NCBI RefSeq assembly: GCF_010104355.1
Contig: NZ_CP044972.1
Location: 806,001-870,000, forward strand
Source: Hydrogenophaga sp. PBL-H3
GTDB lineage: Bacteria > Pseudomonadota > Gammaproteobacteria > Burkholderiales > Burkholderiaceae_C
Direction: 5' to 3'
Length of the DNA: 64,000 nt
Shown here: in pieces, positions 9,168 to 17,645 of the stretch
Layout of the letters: every line of letters begins with the position of its first letter
Position numbering within the stretch: the stretch's first letter is position 1
Program-made: the position numbers and the translations under genes
The notes under the pieces: model-generated
Told to the model about the DNA's origin: nothing
Database searches by the model: none
The model's input: the letters and a program-made list of their open reading frames with translations, nothing else

Positions 9168-10197
9168 CCCCTACCTGCTCGCGGCCCTGTGGGCCGGCAC
9201 CGTCGCGCTGGCCCTGACCGTGGCCCTGGCGGTGGTGATCGTGGTGTTGCGGCTCAACCTGCAGCGCCAGGAACGGCGCTGGAGCGCCTTCGTCGAGCGT
9301 TGGCGCCCGCTGCTGCTGGCCATGATGATGGAGCCCGACGAGCCGCCCACGCTGCCCGCCCTGGCCCGAACCGAACGCACGCTGTTCCTGCGCCTGTGGG
9401 TCTATCTGCACGAGTCGGTGCGTGGTGCGGCGGCCGAGCAGCTCAACCAGGCCGCGCGGGTGCTGCAGATCGACCGCACCGCGCGCCGACTGCTGGTGCG
9501 TGGCTCGCGCGCCGAGCGTCTGCAGGCGGTGCTGGCGCTCGGCTATCTGCGTGACGAGCCGGCCTGGAAAGCCTTGCTGAAGCTGGCGCGGCGCGCCGAC
9601 GGCCTGGTCTCGGTGAACGCGGCACGCGCGCTGATCCAGATCGACGCGTTCAAGGGAGCCGAGACGCTGATGCCGCTGATCCTCGCCCGGCGCGACTGGG
9701 ACGTGAGCCGCGTGGCGGCCTTTCTGGTGGAAGCGCGCGATGCCTTCTGGCTGCATCTGGTGCGCCAGTTGCCGTCCATGCCGCCGCGCGACCTGCCGCG
9801 TGCGCTGCGCCTGGCCGACGCCTTGCGGCTGAAGCTGCCCGCTGGCGCCGTACGCGTGCTGCTGCAGGGCAACCAGACCTCGGTCGTGGTGCAGGTGGCC
9901 CTGCGGCTGGTGGCCAATGGTGAACTGCTCGACGAGATTCGAGCCTGCCTGCGGCACCCCGACTGGCGGGTGCGCGAGCAGGCCGCTCAGCAGTTGGCGC
10001 AGCAGGCCACGCCGACCGACACACCGGCCCTGGTCCAACTGCTCGACGACCCGCGCTGGAACGTGCGAATGGGCGCGGCGCAGGCGCTGGCCCAGCTGCC
10101 GTTTCTGAGCGACGAACAACTCGCCGCCCTGGCGCGACCGGGCGATGCCGGTGAGACCGTGGTGCGCCACGTGCTGGCAGAAAGGGCCTGGACATGA
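9148..10197 (+). CDS. Membrane-anchored HEAT-repeat protein
   Basis: The 349-residue product has one N-terminal transmembrane helix (about residues 10-34) followed by a basic stretch. The rest is almost entirely helical repeats resembling HEAT/PBS-lyase repeats, for example VRGSRAERLQAVLALGYL, a KLARRADGLVSVNAARAL unit and a C-terminal WNVRMGAAQALAQL unit. Such repeats usually act as protein-binding scaffolds. Translation starts at a GTG inside the 3' end of the YaiO-like gene, and the end overlaps the glycosyltransferase start by four bases. A role as inner-membrane adaptor for the neighbouring glycosyltransferase is inference. Confidence 0.8.
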   Translation: MFSETSDPYLLAALWAGTVALALTVALAVVIVVLRLNLQRQERRWSAFVERWRPLLLAMMMEPDEPPTLPALARTERTLFLRLWVYLHESVRGAAAEQLNQAARVLQIDRTARRLLVRGSRAERLQAVLALGYLRDEPAWKALLKLARRADGLVSVNAARALIQIDAFKGAETLMPLILARRDWDVSRVAAFLVEARDAFWLHLVRQLPSMPPRDLPRALRLADALRLKLPAGAVRVLLQGNQTSVVVQVALRLVANGELLDEIRACLRHPDWRVREQAAQQLAQQATPTDTPALVQLLDDPRWNVRMGAAQALAQLPFLSDEQLAALARPGDAGETVVRHVLAERAWT

Positions 10198-11594
10198 ACA
10201 CCGCGGTGCAGTGGATCACCTGGTTCGTGCTGGGCTACTTTGTGCTGCTCAACCTGGGTTACCTCGCGCTCAACCTGCTTTCCATGGGCAGCCTTTATCG
10301 AGGCTTGCAGGAAAAGGTGCTTGACGAACTGCCCCAGGTCTTCACCGGGCTGGACCCGGCCATCAGCCTGCTGGTGCCGGCGTACAACGAAGAGGCCTCC
10401 ATGGCCGACTCGCTGCGCTCCATGCTGCAGCTGGCGTACTCCAACTTCGAGATCATCGTGATCAACGACGGCTCGAAGGACGGCACGCTCGACGTGCTCA
10501 AGCGCGAGTTCGAGCTGGAAGTCTTCCCCGAGGCGGTCAACGAGCGCCTGCCCACCCAGCCGGTGCGGGCCTACTACCGATCGCGCCTTCACGCCAACCT
10601 GCGCGTGATCGACAAGGACAACGGCGGCAAGGCCGATTCGCTCAACGCCGGCATCAACCTCTCGCGCCACAACCTCTTCTGCGGCGTGGATGCCGACTCG
10701 ATTCTTGAGCGCGACAGCCTGCAGCGCGTGGTCAAGCCCTTCCTGCGCGACCCCACGGTGGTGGCCACGGGCGGCACGGTGCGCGTGGCCAACGGCTGCG
10801 TGATCGAGGGCGGTTTCATGACGCAGGTGAACTTGCCGTCCAACCCCTGGGCGCTGTTCCAGGTGGTGGAGTACCTGCGCGCCTTCCTGTTCGGGCGCCT
10901 GGGCTGGTCGCGCCTGAACGCCATGCTCATCATCTCCGGCGCCTTTGGCCTGTTCCGCAAGGACGTGGTGATCGCCGCTGGTGGCTACCGCGTCAAGACC
11001 ATTGGCGAAGACATGGAGCTGGTGGTGCGCATCCACCGCCACCTGCGGGCGCAGGGCACGCCCTACCGCATCGAGTTCGTGCCCGACCCGGTGTGCTGGA
11101 CCGAGGCGCCGGAAGACCTTCAGACGCTGCGCAACCAGCGCATCCGCTGGCAGCGTGGCCTCTCCGAGAGCCTGAGTGGTCATGCCGGCCTGATGTTCAG
11201 CCGACGCGGCGGTGCGCCGGGCTGGCTGGCCTACCCGTTCATGGTGGCGTTCGAGTGGCTGGGCCCGATCGTGGAGCTCGGTGGCTACGTGTTCATGGCG
11301 GTGGCCTACGCGCTGGGCGCCATTTCATGGGAAGCCTTCGCCGTGTTTTTGTTCGTGGCGGTGGGCCTGGGCATCCTGTTGTCGGTCTCGGGCCTGCTGC
11401 TCGAAGAAATGGCCTTCCACCTGTATCCGCGCATGGGCCAGCTCGCCCTGCTGGCGCTGGTGATCGTGGCCGAGAACCTGGGCTACCGGCAGATCAACAG
11501 CTGGTGGCGCCTGGTGGGTCTGTACCGCTGGGCCACGCAGCGTGAGGCAAAGTGGGGCGAGATGAAGCGCAAGGGCCTGAAGGCGCGCACCTGA
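10194..11594 (+). CDS. Processive family 2 glycosyltransferase (exopolysaccharide synthase type)
   Basis: The 466-residue membrane enzyme has an N-terminal helix, a cytoplasmic GT-A domain and three or four C-terminal helices. It carries the full processive-synthase set: PAYNEE, Asp92 in NDGSKDGT, the DxD motif at D166/D168 (VDADS), the GED motif at Asp273, and QxxRW at 315-319 (QRIRW). This resembles poly-GlcNAc, hyaluronan and cellulose synthases and E. coli YaiP. The sugar and product are unknown. It is the last gene of the operon and its stop lies only four bases from the convergent kinase stop. Confidence 0.92.
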   Translation: MNTAVQWITWFVLGYFVLLNLGYLALNLLSMGSLYRGLQEKVLDELPQVFTGLDPAISLLVPAYNEEASMADSLRSMLQLAYSNFEIIVINDGSKDGTLDVLKREFELEVFPEAVNERLPTQPVRAYYRSRLHANLRVIDKDNGGKADSLNAGINLSRHNLFCGVDADSILERDSLQRVVKPFLRDPTVVATGGTVRVANGCVIEGGFMTQVNLPSNPWALFQVVEYLRAFLFGRLGWSRLNAMLIISGAFGLFRKDVVIAAGGYRVKTIGEDMELVVRIHRHLRAQGTPYRIEFVPDPVCWTEAPEDLQTLRNQRIRWQRGLSESLSGHAGLMFSRRGGAPGWLAYPFMVAFEWLGPIVELGGYVFMAVAYALGAISWEAFAVFLFVAVGLGILLSVSGLLLEEMAFHLYPRMGQLALLALVIVAENLGYRQINSWWRLVGLYRWATQREAKWGEMKRKGLKART

Positions 11595-11598
11595 TCGC

Positions 11599-13848
11599 TC
11601 AGGCGCGCGGCAACGTGAAGTGGAACTCGGTGCGCACGCCTTCTTCGCTCTCGAAGCCGATCTCGCCGCCATGCTCCTTGATGATGGTGCGGCAGATGTT
11701 CAGGCCCAGCCCGGTGCCCCCCTTCTGCCGGCGGTCCGAGCCGTCGGCCTGGGCGAAGCGCTCGAACACCCGGTCCCGGAACTTCGCGGGCACGCCCGGT
11801 CCGCGGTCGATCACACCCAGGTGCACCCGCTCGGCGTTGGCGCTCAGCATCACTTGCACCAGGCCGCCGGGCGGTGAGAACTTCGCGGCGTTGGACAGCA
11901 GGTTGGTCACCACCTGCACGATGCGGTCGCCGTCGACCACCACCTCGCCGTCGGCGATCACCTCGAACTGGAAGCGCACGCCGAAACTGTCGGCATAGGA
12001 CTGCGTGTCCCGGATCGCAGTTTCCACCAGCGGGCCCAATGGCTGGCGTGTCTTCTCGTAGGTGAACTGCTGCGAATCCATCTTCTCGACGTCCAGCACG
12101 TCGTTGATCAACCGGATCAGGCGCTCACAGCTCTGGCTGGAGATCTTCATGAGTTCCTGCACGTCGGCCGGCAGCTCGCCGGCCATGCCCGACTCCAACA
12201 TGCTCAGCGAGGCGTAGATGGAGGTCAGCGGCGTGCGCAGTTCGTGCGAGACGGTGGAGATGAATTCGCTCTTGAGGCGCTGCACCTCCTTGCGCTCGGA
12301 GATGTCGTGCACGAAGGCGCTGAACAGTTGCACGCCACCGGTGTCGATCAGGCCGATCTTCATTTCCGCAGGGATCTCGCGGCCCCGGCGATCCCGCACC
12401 GTGCGCTCCAGCAGCTTGCCCTGGAAGGGCGCATCGCCGGTTTGCAGGTAGTGCACAAGCGCCTGGATGAAAGCTGCTTGATGGCGCTCGGGGATGATGG
12501 TTTTGGCCAACGACTCGCCCAGCACTTCCTCGCGCTTCCAGCCGAACAGTTTCTCGGCCTGGGTGTTCCAGTCGGTGATGCAGCCGTCGAAATCCATGCC
12601 GATGAACGGGTCCTGCGCGGTCTCGATGACCGTCTGGATGCGCTCTTCGCTGGCCGTCACGCGCTCCAGGGCCTCCTGCATGGCCGCTGTGCGATCGTGC
12701 ACACGCCGCTCCAGCGACACGTTGAGTTCACGCACCTCGGTCTCGTTGTCCTGCAGCTTCTTCACCAGCGAGCTGAAGGCCTTGCCCAGCATGGCCACCT
12801 CGGTGTACCCGCGCGCGGAAGGTACTTTCACCGCATAGCCGGCCTCGATGCCGCGCGCCACATCGGTCAGGCCCAGCAAGGGCCGGGTGATCAGACGGGC
12901 GACGCCCCAGCCCAGCAGTGAGAACAGCACAGCCGCGCCCAGGCCGACGAGCAGCATGCGCATGTGCAACTGGTTCACCGGCGCATAGGCCTCACCCAAT
13001 TCCTGGCGCACCAGCACCCGCCAGCCCAGTCCGGGGTAGGCGTTGAAGCCGCGGTCGCTGCTGTAGCCCACCAGGTAGTCCTTGCCATCGGGCCAGGTCT
13101 CCTGCACGTTGCCGCGTTCGCCGCGCCCGGCGGCGTCCAGGCTGCTCAAGCGCAGTATCGTGCCCTGCACATCGGGCGGCCCCAGCAGCACCATGCCGGC
13201 GCGGGAAACGATCAAGGGTTCGACGGTGCGGCTGCGTCCGACCGGCACGAAGATCGCCTGCTCGATGTCGCGCGCCCATTGCCACGACAGATGAACCCCC
13301 AGCACGCCGGTGGTCTGTCCCTTGTCGTTGCGCAGCGGAAAGGCGATGTCCACGAAACGCAGCGGCTCGCCACCCTGGCTGCCCAGCAGCTTGGCCAGCA
13401 GCAGGGCCTCGTGCACGTCGCCCATGGGCTTGTCTTGCAGCGCATTGCCAAACCACGGCCTGGCCGAGACATCGGCGCCTTCGAGCATGTTGCGTGTGGC
13501 CACCAGCACCTTGCCCGCCGGATCGGTCACGCCGATCCAGGCGTAGGTGGGGTAGCTCTGTTGCAGGCGGGTGATCTCGGTGCGCACCCGGTTCAGGTCG
13601 AGCTCGCCGTCGAGCCGGTTGGCAATCAGTTGCACCTCGCGGTATCGCTCGAACATGGAGCGGTCCAGGCGGCTGGTGGTCTGGTTGGCCAGCTCGGCGA
13701 GGTTGGCGCCGATGCTCTCGCGCACCTGCGCGCTGGCCGTGCGATCGCTCAACAGCGACAACAACAGGGTGAGAAAAACCGAGAGCAGCGTGAATGCCAG
13801 CGCCAGCCATGCGCTCAGGCTGAGGTTTTTCGGCTGGGGCAGGTTCAT
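11599..13848 (-). CDS. Sensor histidine kinase with Cache, HAMP and PAS domains
   Basis: The 749-residue kinase has a first transmembrane helix at about residues 13-33, a periplasmic Cache-type sensor (40-295) with a WIGVTDPAGKVLVATRN strand, and a second helix at 298-318. A HAMP linker follows, then a coiled coil, a PAS domain (~400-520, FIGMDFDGCITDWN), HisKA with His535 (STVSHELRTPLTS) and HATPase with NLLSNAAKFSP and GTGLGLNI boxes. The ATG at 13848 was chosen because it lies two bases after the ruvC stop and precedes the membrane helix; the frame runs further upstream through ruvC. It converges on the receiver/YaiO/glycosyltransferase operon, a possible target. Confidence 0.93.
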   Translation of the reverse strand: MNLPQPKNLSLSAWLALAFTLLSVFLTLLLSLLSDRTASAQVRESIGANLAELANQTTSRLDRSMFERYREVQLIANRLDGELDLNRVRTEITRLQQSYPTYAWIGVTDPAGKVLVATRNMLEGADVSARPWFGNALQDKPMGDVHEALLLAKLLGSQGGEPLRFVDIAFPLRNDKGQTTGVLGVHLSWQWARDIEQAIFVPVGRSRTVEPLIVSRAGMVLLGPPDVQGTILRLSSLDAAGRGERGNVQETWPDGKDYLVGYSSDRGFNAYPGLGWRVLVRQELGEAYAPVNQLHMRMLLVGLGAAVLFSLLGWGVARLITRPLLGLTDVARGIEAGYAVKVPSARGYTEVAMLGKAFSSLVKKLQDNETEVRELNVSLERRVHDRTAAMQEALERVTASEERIQTVIETAQDPFIGMDFDGCITDWNTQAEKLFGWKREEVLGESLAKTIIPERHQAAFIQALVHYLQTGDAPFQGKLLERTVRDRRGREIPAEMKIGLIDTGGVQLFSAFVHDISERKEVQRLKSEFISTVSHELRTPLTSIYASLSMLESGMAGELPADVQELMKISSQSCERLIRLINDVLDVEKMDSQQFTYEKTRQPLGPLVETAIRDTQSYADSFGVRFQFEVIADGEVVVDGDRIVQVVTNLLSNAAKFSPPGGLVQVMLSANAERVHLGVIDRGPGVPAKFRDRVFERFAQADGSDRRQKGGTGLGLNICRTIIKEHGGEIGFESEEGVRTEFHFTLPRA

Positions 13849-13850
13849 GC

Positions 13851-14399
13851 TCAGTAGATCCTTCCGGCCTTGTAGGCCGCGCTCGACCGTGCCTGCAAGG
13901 GCGACACCTTGTTGATCGCCTGCAGGGTGCGGCTGACCTGGGCATGCGTGATGGCCAGACCCAGCGCATCGGCAGCGTCCTTGCCCGGCAGGCCGGGCAG
14001 TTGCAGCAGTCGTTTCACCATTTCCTGCACCTGCGGCTTGGCCGCCTTGCCGTAGCCCACCACCGCCTTCTTGAGCTGCAGCGCGGTGTACTCGGCCACC
14101 GGCAGGTGGTTGGCCACCAGCGCGGTGAGGCAGGCGCCGCGCGCCTGACCCAACAGCAGCGTGGCCTGCGGGTTGACGTTGACAAACACGATCTCGCAGG
14201 CCGAGACCTCGGGCTGGTAGCGCGCCACCACCTCGGTGATGCCGTCGAACAGGATCTTGAGCCGTTCGGGCAGGAGCGCACCGTCTTTCGGGCTGGTCTG
14301 TATGGTGCCGCTGGCCACGTAATGCAGGTGCGGACCGTCGGTGTCGATCACGCCGAAGCCGGTGCATTGCAGGCCGGGGTCGATGCCGAGGATTCTCAT
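13851..14399 (-). CDS. ruvC: RuvC, Holliday junction resolvase
   Basis: RuvC is the dimeric endonuclease that cuts Holliday junctions made by RuvAB. The 182-residue protein has the RNase H-like fold residues: Asp in [12 protein letters not shown], Glu in the [12 protein letters not shown] strand, and the two C-terminal aspartates in [13 protein letters not shown]. The length is typical. The start overlaps the CdsA-like stop (ATGA), and its stop is two bases from the kinase start. ruvA and ruvB are not adjacent, so it is transcribed here with envelope genes. Confidence 0.97.
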   Translation of the reverse strand: MRILGIDPGLQCTGFGVIDTDGPHLHYVASGTIQTSPKDGALLPERLKILFDGITEVVARYQPEVSACEIVFVNVNPQATLLLGQARGACLTALVANHLPVAEYTALQLKKAVVGYGKAAKPQVQEMVKRLLQLPGLPGKDAADALGLAITHAQVSRTLQAINKVSPLQARSSAAYKAGRIY

Positions 14400-15385
14400 A
14401 GGTTGAAGGTCCAGCGAACCGAGTGAAAGAACACCGGTGCGGCAAAGCACAGGGCATCCACCCGGTCGAGCAGGCCGCTGGCGCCCGTGACCGAGCGGCC
14501 CGCCAGGCCCCAGTGCGTCACGCCGCGGTCGCGTTTGATTGCCTTCATGACCAGGTGGCCGAGCGACCCGGCCACGCAGGCCACCAGCGCCATCGCCAGT
14601 GCGGGCAGAGGTTTGAACGGTGTGAGCCCGGCGAGCAAGGCGCCGAGCAGGCCACCCGCGGCCAGCCCCATGGCCCAGCTGCGCCAGTGAAAGCTGTCGC
14701 TGATGGCCGGTGCCACCGGCTTGCCCAGCGTGCGCGCGGCCAGATGCTGCACCAGCATGCAGGTCTGCACCACCAGCACCAGGAAAAACACGAGAAAGGC
14801 CGTCTTGCCCGCGAAGCCGGGGAAGTTCAGCAAGAGCAACGCCGGCACATGGCTCATGCCATAGACGCAGACCATGATGCCCCACTGCAGCTTGGCGTTG
14901 CGCTCCAGGAAGCGCTGCGGGTCGTTGCCCAGCGCGCTCACCACCGGGATGGCCAGGAACACATAGACCGGGATGAACACGGTGAAGAGGTTGAAGCGCT
15001 CGGTCCAGACCAGTGCGTATTGCAGCGGCAGCACGATGAAAAAGGCCAGCACCAGACTGCGGTGGTCGCCGCGCCGCGTGGGCGAGAGGCTGATGAACTC
15101 GCGCAGAATGAAGAACGAGACGAAGCCGAACAGCACGATGGCCACGCCTTCACCCATGGCCCAGCCGATCCAGAACACCAGCGCCATGCCCCACGAGCTG
15201 CGCAGCAGCGCCTGGTTGTCGCGCAAGCGCAGTTCGCGTTCACCGGTCTCGTCTTCGCCGGCGCGGCGTTCGCGCACGGAGAGCAACACACTCACGCCGC
15301 TGGCGATGAACAACAGGCCGAACAGCAGCACGAACAGCAGACTGACCTGTTGCTCGGCGGTGAGGCTGCGCAGGAAGGAACCCAT
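14396..15385 (-). CDS. CdsA-like phosphatidate cytidylyltransferase with degenerate signature
   Basis: This 329-residue polytopic protein (about eight hydrophobic helices) belongs to the CdsA family, which makes CDP-diacylglycerol from phosphatidate and CTP. The C-terminal region aligns with the family signature. However, the usual KD and PGHGG elements read as TH and TGASG here ([17 protein letters not shown]), followed by a normal LLDRVDAL. It may therefore be a divergent paralogue, as in E. coli YnbB, rather than the essential CdsA. It lies five bases after a plsC-type gene, which fits phospholipid-precursor chemistry. Confidence 0.8.
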   Translation of the reverse strand: MGSFLRSLTAEQQVSLLFVLLFGLLFIASGVSVLLSVRERRAGEDETGERELRLRDNQALLRSSWGMALVFWIGWAMGEGVAIVLFGFVSFFILREFISLSPTRRGDHRSLVLAFFIVLPLQYALVWTERFNLFTVFIPVYVFLAIPVVSALGNDPQRFLERNAKLQWGIMVCVYGMSHVPALLLLNFPGFAGKTAFLVFFLVLVVQTCMLVQHLAARTLGKPVAPAISDSFHWRSWAMGLAAGGLLGALLAGLTPFKPLPALAMALVACVAGSLGHLVMKAIKRDRGVTHWGLAGRSVTGASGLLDRVDALCFAAPVFFHSVRWTFNL

Positions 15386-15389
15386 CGGA

Positions 15390-16007
15390 TCAGACCTCCC
15401 GCAGGGCGATCACCGCCTCGCGCGCGCGCTTCAGAAAATCGGCGCGGGACTCGCCGGTGCCCGGTGCAACGGGTTCACCAAACGTGACCGAGCACAACAC
15501 CGGCACCGGCACCACCTCACCCTTGGGCATCACGCGCTGCACGTTGTGGATCCAGGCCGGCACCAGCACCACGCCAGGGAAGCGCTGGGCCAGGTTGAAC
15601 AGGCCCGATTTGAACGGCTGCGGGTCTTCTCCATGGCCGCGCGTGCCTTCGGGAAACAGGATCAGCGAGTCGCCGCTTTCCAGCGCGTTGATCAGCGGCT
15701 GCAGCGGGTCTTCGTCGCCCTTGCGCTCGCGCTCCACATACACGGCGTTGAACACCTCGGTGGTGATCCAGCGCTTGAAGTTCGAGGCCGTCCAGTAGTC
15801 CTTGGCGGCGATGGGGCGCGTGATGCTGCGCAACTCGTGCGGCAGCGCGGCCCAGATCAGCACCAGGTCGGCGTGGCTCTGGTGGTTGGCGAAGTAGATG
15901 CGCTGCTCGGCCTTGGGCGGGCAGCCGTACCAGCGCGCCTGTGCGCCGGTGAGCAGGCGCACCAGGCCCAGCAGGAACACGCTCATGGCGGTGGCGCGCA
16001 AGTTCAT
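15390..16007 (-). CDS. PlsC-family 1-acylglycerol-3-phosphate acyltransferase
   Basis: The 205-residue enzyme transfers an acyl chain to lysophosphatidate or a related lysophospholipid at the membrane. It has an N-terminal hydrophobic helix, the catalytic HX4D motif in FANHQSHADL and the phosphate-binding FPEGTRG motif, in the family order. The start overlaps the mtgA stop by four bases. Placement directly upstream of the CdsA-like gene suggests that the two act in sequence. A second, unrelated plsC-type gene lies at 29401-30144, so substrate assignment is uncertain. Confidence 0.9.
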   Translation of the reverse strand: MNLRATAMSVFLLGLVRLLTGAQARWYGCPPKAEQRIYFANHQSHADLVLIWAALPHELRSITRPIAAKDYWTASNFKRWITTEVFNAVYVERERKGDEDPLQPLINALESGDSLILFPEGTRGHGEDPQPFKSGLFNLAQRFPGVVLVPAWIHNVQRVMPKGEVVPVPVLCSVTFGEPVAPGTGESRADFLKRAREAVIALREV

Positions 16008-16750
16008 GGCAGCCGGACTTCACCCATGCGGGCAACGATGGTGCCGGTGCGCCGTGCCAGGTAGGCCGAGCCCTGGCGCGTTTCGAAAAATTTGGGCGAG
16101 GGCAGCATCACCGCCAGGCGCGCCGCTTCAGAGGCGTTGAGCCTGCTGGCCGGTTTGTTGAAATAACGCTGCGCGGCCGCCTCGGCGCCAAACACGCCTT
16201 CGCCCCATTCCACGCTGTTGAGGTAGATCTCCAGGATGCGCTCCTTGCTCAGCAGCGCATCCAGCGCGAGCGCCAGCACCAGCTCCTGGCCCTTGCGCAA
16301 GAACTGGCGTTCACCGGAGAGCAGCAGGTTTTTGGCCAGTTGCTGGGTGATGGTGGAGCCGCCCACGACCTTGGGTTCGCGCACCGGCTTGTTGGGTTGG
16401 GCCGCTGCGCGCTTTTCGGCTTGCTGCTGGCGCTTCTCGTTTTTCTGCCAGGCCCCCTCCATCGCATCCCAGTCCACGCCGCCGTGCTCCAGGAATCCAG
16501 CGTCTTCAGAGGCGATCACGGCGCGCTTGAGGTTCGGGCTGATCTGGTCGCCCGCCACCCACTGGTGTGCCCAGCGCCAGCTCTTGTCGGTGGTCAGGCT
16601 CTGCTGGCCCACACGCCAGGCTTCCGAGCGCATGAACGCGGTGCTGGTCGGGTCGATCACCACCATGGCCGCGATGCGCAAGGCAAAGAACACCTGCAGC
16701 GCCACCCCGGCCAGGACCATCCACAACAGCCAGCGCCCGAGTGCCCTCAT
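16004..16750 (-). CDS. mtgA: Monofunctional peptidoglycan glycosyltransferase MtgA
   Basis: MtgA polymerises lipid II glycan strands without a transpeptidase domain. The 248-residue protein has an N-terminal transmembrane helix (about 8-30), then the GT51 domain. The catalytic Glu lies in IASEDAGFLEHGGVDWDA, followed by GGSTITQQLAKNLLLSGER, the RKGQELVLALALD motif and the second Glu in SKERILEIYLNSVEWG. An unusual charged insertion rich in Lys, Gln and Ala lies between the first two motifs. The ATG directly follows the stop of the TonB-like gene. Confidence 0.96.
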   Translation of the reverse strand: MRALGRWLLWMVLAGVALQVFFALRIAAMVVIDPTSTAFMRSEAWRVGQQSLTTDKSWRWAHQWVAGDQISPNLKRAVIASEDAGFLEHGGVDWDAMEGAWQKNEKRQQQAEKRAAAQPNKPVREPKVVGGSTITQQLAKNLLLSGERQFLRKGQELVLALALDALLSKERILEIYLNSVEWGEGVFGAEAAAQRYFNKPASRLNASEAARLAVMLPSPKFFETRQGSAYLARRTGTIVARMGEVRLP

Positions 16751-17617
16751 CTACTGGCCTGAGAGCTGGGTCTGCAGCGTCTCGTCGCGCGTGAAACGGA
16801 AGCGCGAGACCACCACGATCTGGTCGGCCTGGCGTCGCATGCTGTCGTTGAACTTGCCGAACGAGAGACTGCGCACGATGGCCTGGGCACGGCGGTCGAG
16901 CAGGTTGGTGCCCGAGGTCTGCACGATCTCGGTGTCGAGCACCGCGCCGCTGTGGTTGACGGTGATGACCATGGTGAGCTCGCCATAGAGCTTGCGCCCG
17001 GCGGCTTCTGGAAAGTTGGTGGTGCCGCGGTCTTCGATCTTGCGGCGCAACTCGTCGTAGTAAATGGCGTACACCGCCTCGCGCGTGGCCGGGCTGATGT
17101 AGCGCTTCTTGGGCCGCGCGCTTTCTTCGTTGATTCGCCGCTCGATCTCGGCCAGGATCTTCACCAGCGCCTTGCGCTTCTCTTCGCGCTCCACCACTTC
17201 GCGGCTGGGGTTGACCGACTGCGTGTCGGGTGGCGGCATCGTCGCCAGCGCCCGGCGCACCTGGGCGAGCAGCTGGTTTTGCTGATCGCGCAGCGCCTCG
17301 ATCCTGCGTTCGTCTTCTTCGGGCGTGTCCCCCACGCGCGCCACTGCCGTGGGTGGCAGGGGTGAGGTGGAGCGTCCGCGCACCGCATCGCCGCCGCCGG
17401 CAAGCGCAGCCTGGGCAATCGCCGTGGCCTTTTCGGGTCGTTCGTTGCTGCGCGCGTTGACCAGGATCACCTCCAGCGGCGTGTCCTGAAACACCCGGTT
17501 GAATCCCTGGGGGTTCACGAACCTGACCGTGAGCACCACCGCATGCACCGCGATCGACACCCCCAGCGCCAGCTGCAGCGTGCTCAGGGTTTTCAGGAAC
17601 GCGAGGGATGATTTCAC
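16751..17617 (-). CDS. TonB C-terminal-domain protein of the cell-envelope operon
   Basis: The 288-residue product has a cytoplasmic N-terminus, one transmembrane helix (about 13-35), then a long charged and probably coiled-coil region (~95-180). A C-terminal domain with TonB features follows (YGELTMVITVNHSGAVLDTEIVQTSG). TonB normally connects ExbBD to outer-membrane receptors, but no exbB/exbD or receptor is nearby and the middle is not proline-rich. The GTG at 17617 was preferred to a start 30 codons upstream, because the upstream residues are nonconserved and rich in Pro. Function beyond an envelope-spanning protein is uncertain. Confidence 0.75.
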   Translation of the reverse strand: MKSSLAFLKTLSTLQLALGVSIAVHAVVLTVRFVNPQGFNRVFQDTPLEVILVNARSNERPEKATAIAQAALAGGGDAVRGRSTSPLPPTAVARVGDTPEEDERRIEALRDQQNQLLAQVRRALATMPPPDTQSVNPSREVVEREEKRKALVKILAEIERRINEESARPKKRYISPATREAVYAIYYDELRRKIEDRGTTNFPEAAGRKLYGELTMVITVNHSGAVLDTEIVQTSGTNLLDRRAQAIVRSLSFGKFNDSMRRQADQIVVVSRFRFTRDETLQTQLSGQ

Positions 17618-17645
17618 GCGGCGATTATCGGTGCGCCCCGGGCCG

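Noticed and set aside
13849..14457. Upstream extension of the histidine kinase frame by 203 codons
   Set aside because: The extension runs through ruvC in another frame. The ATG at 13848 directly after the ruvC stop precedes the first membrane helix.
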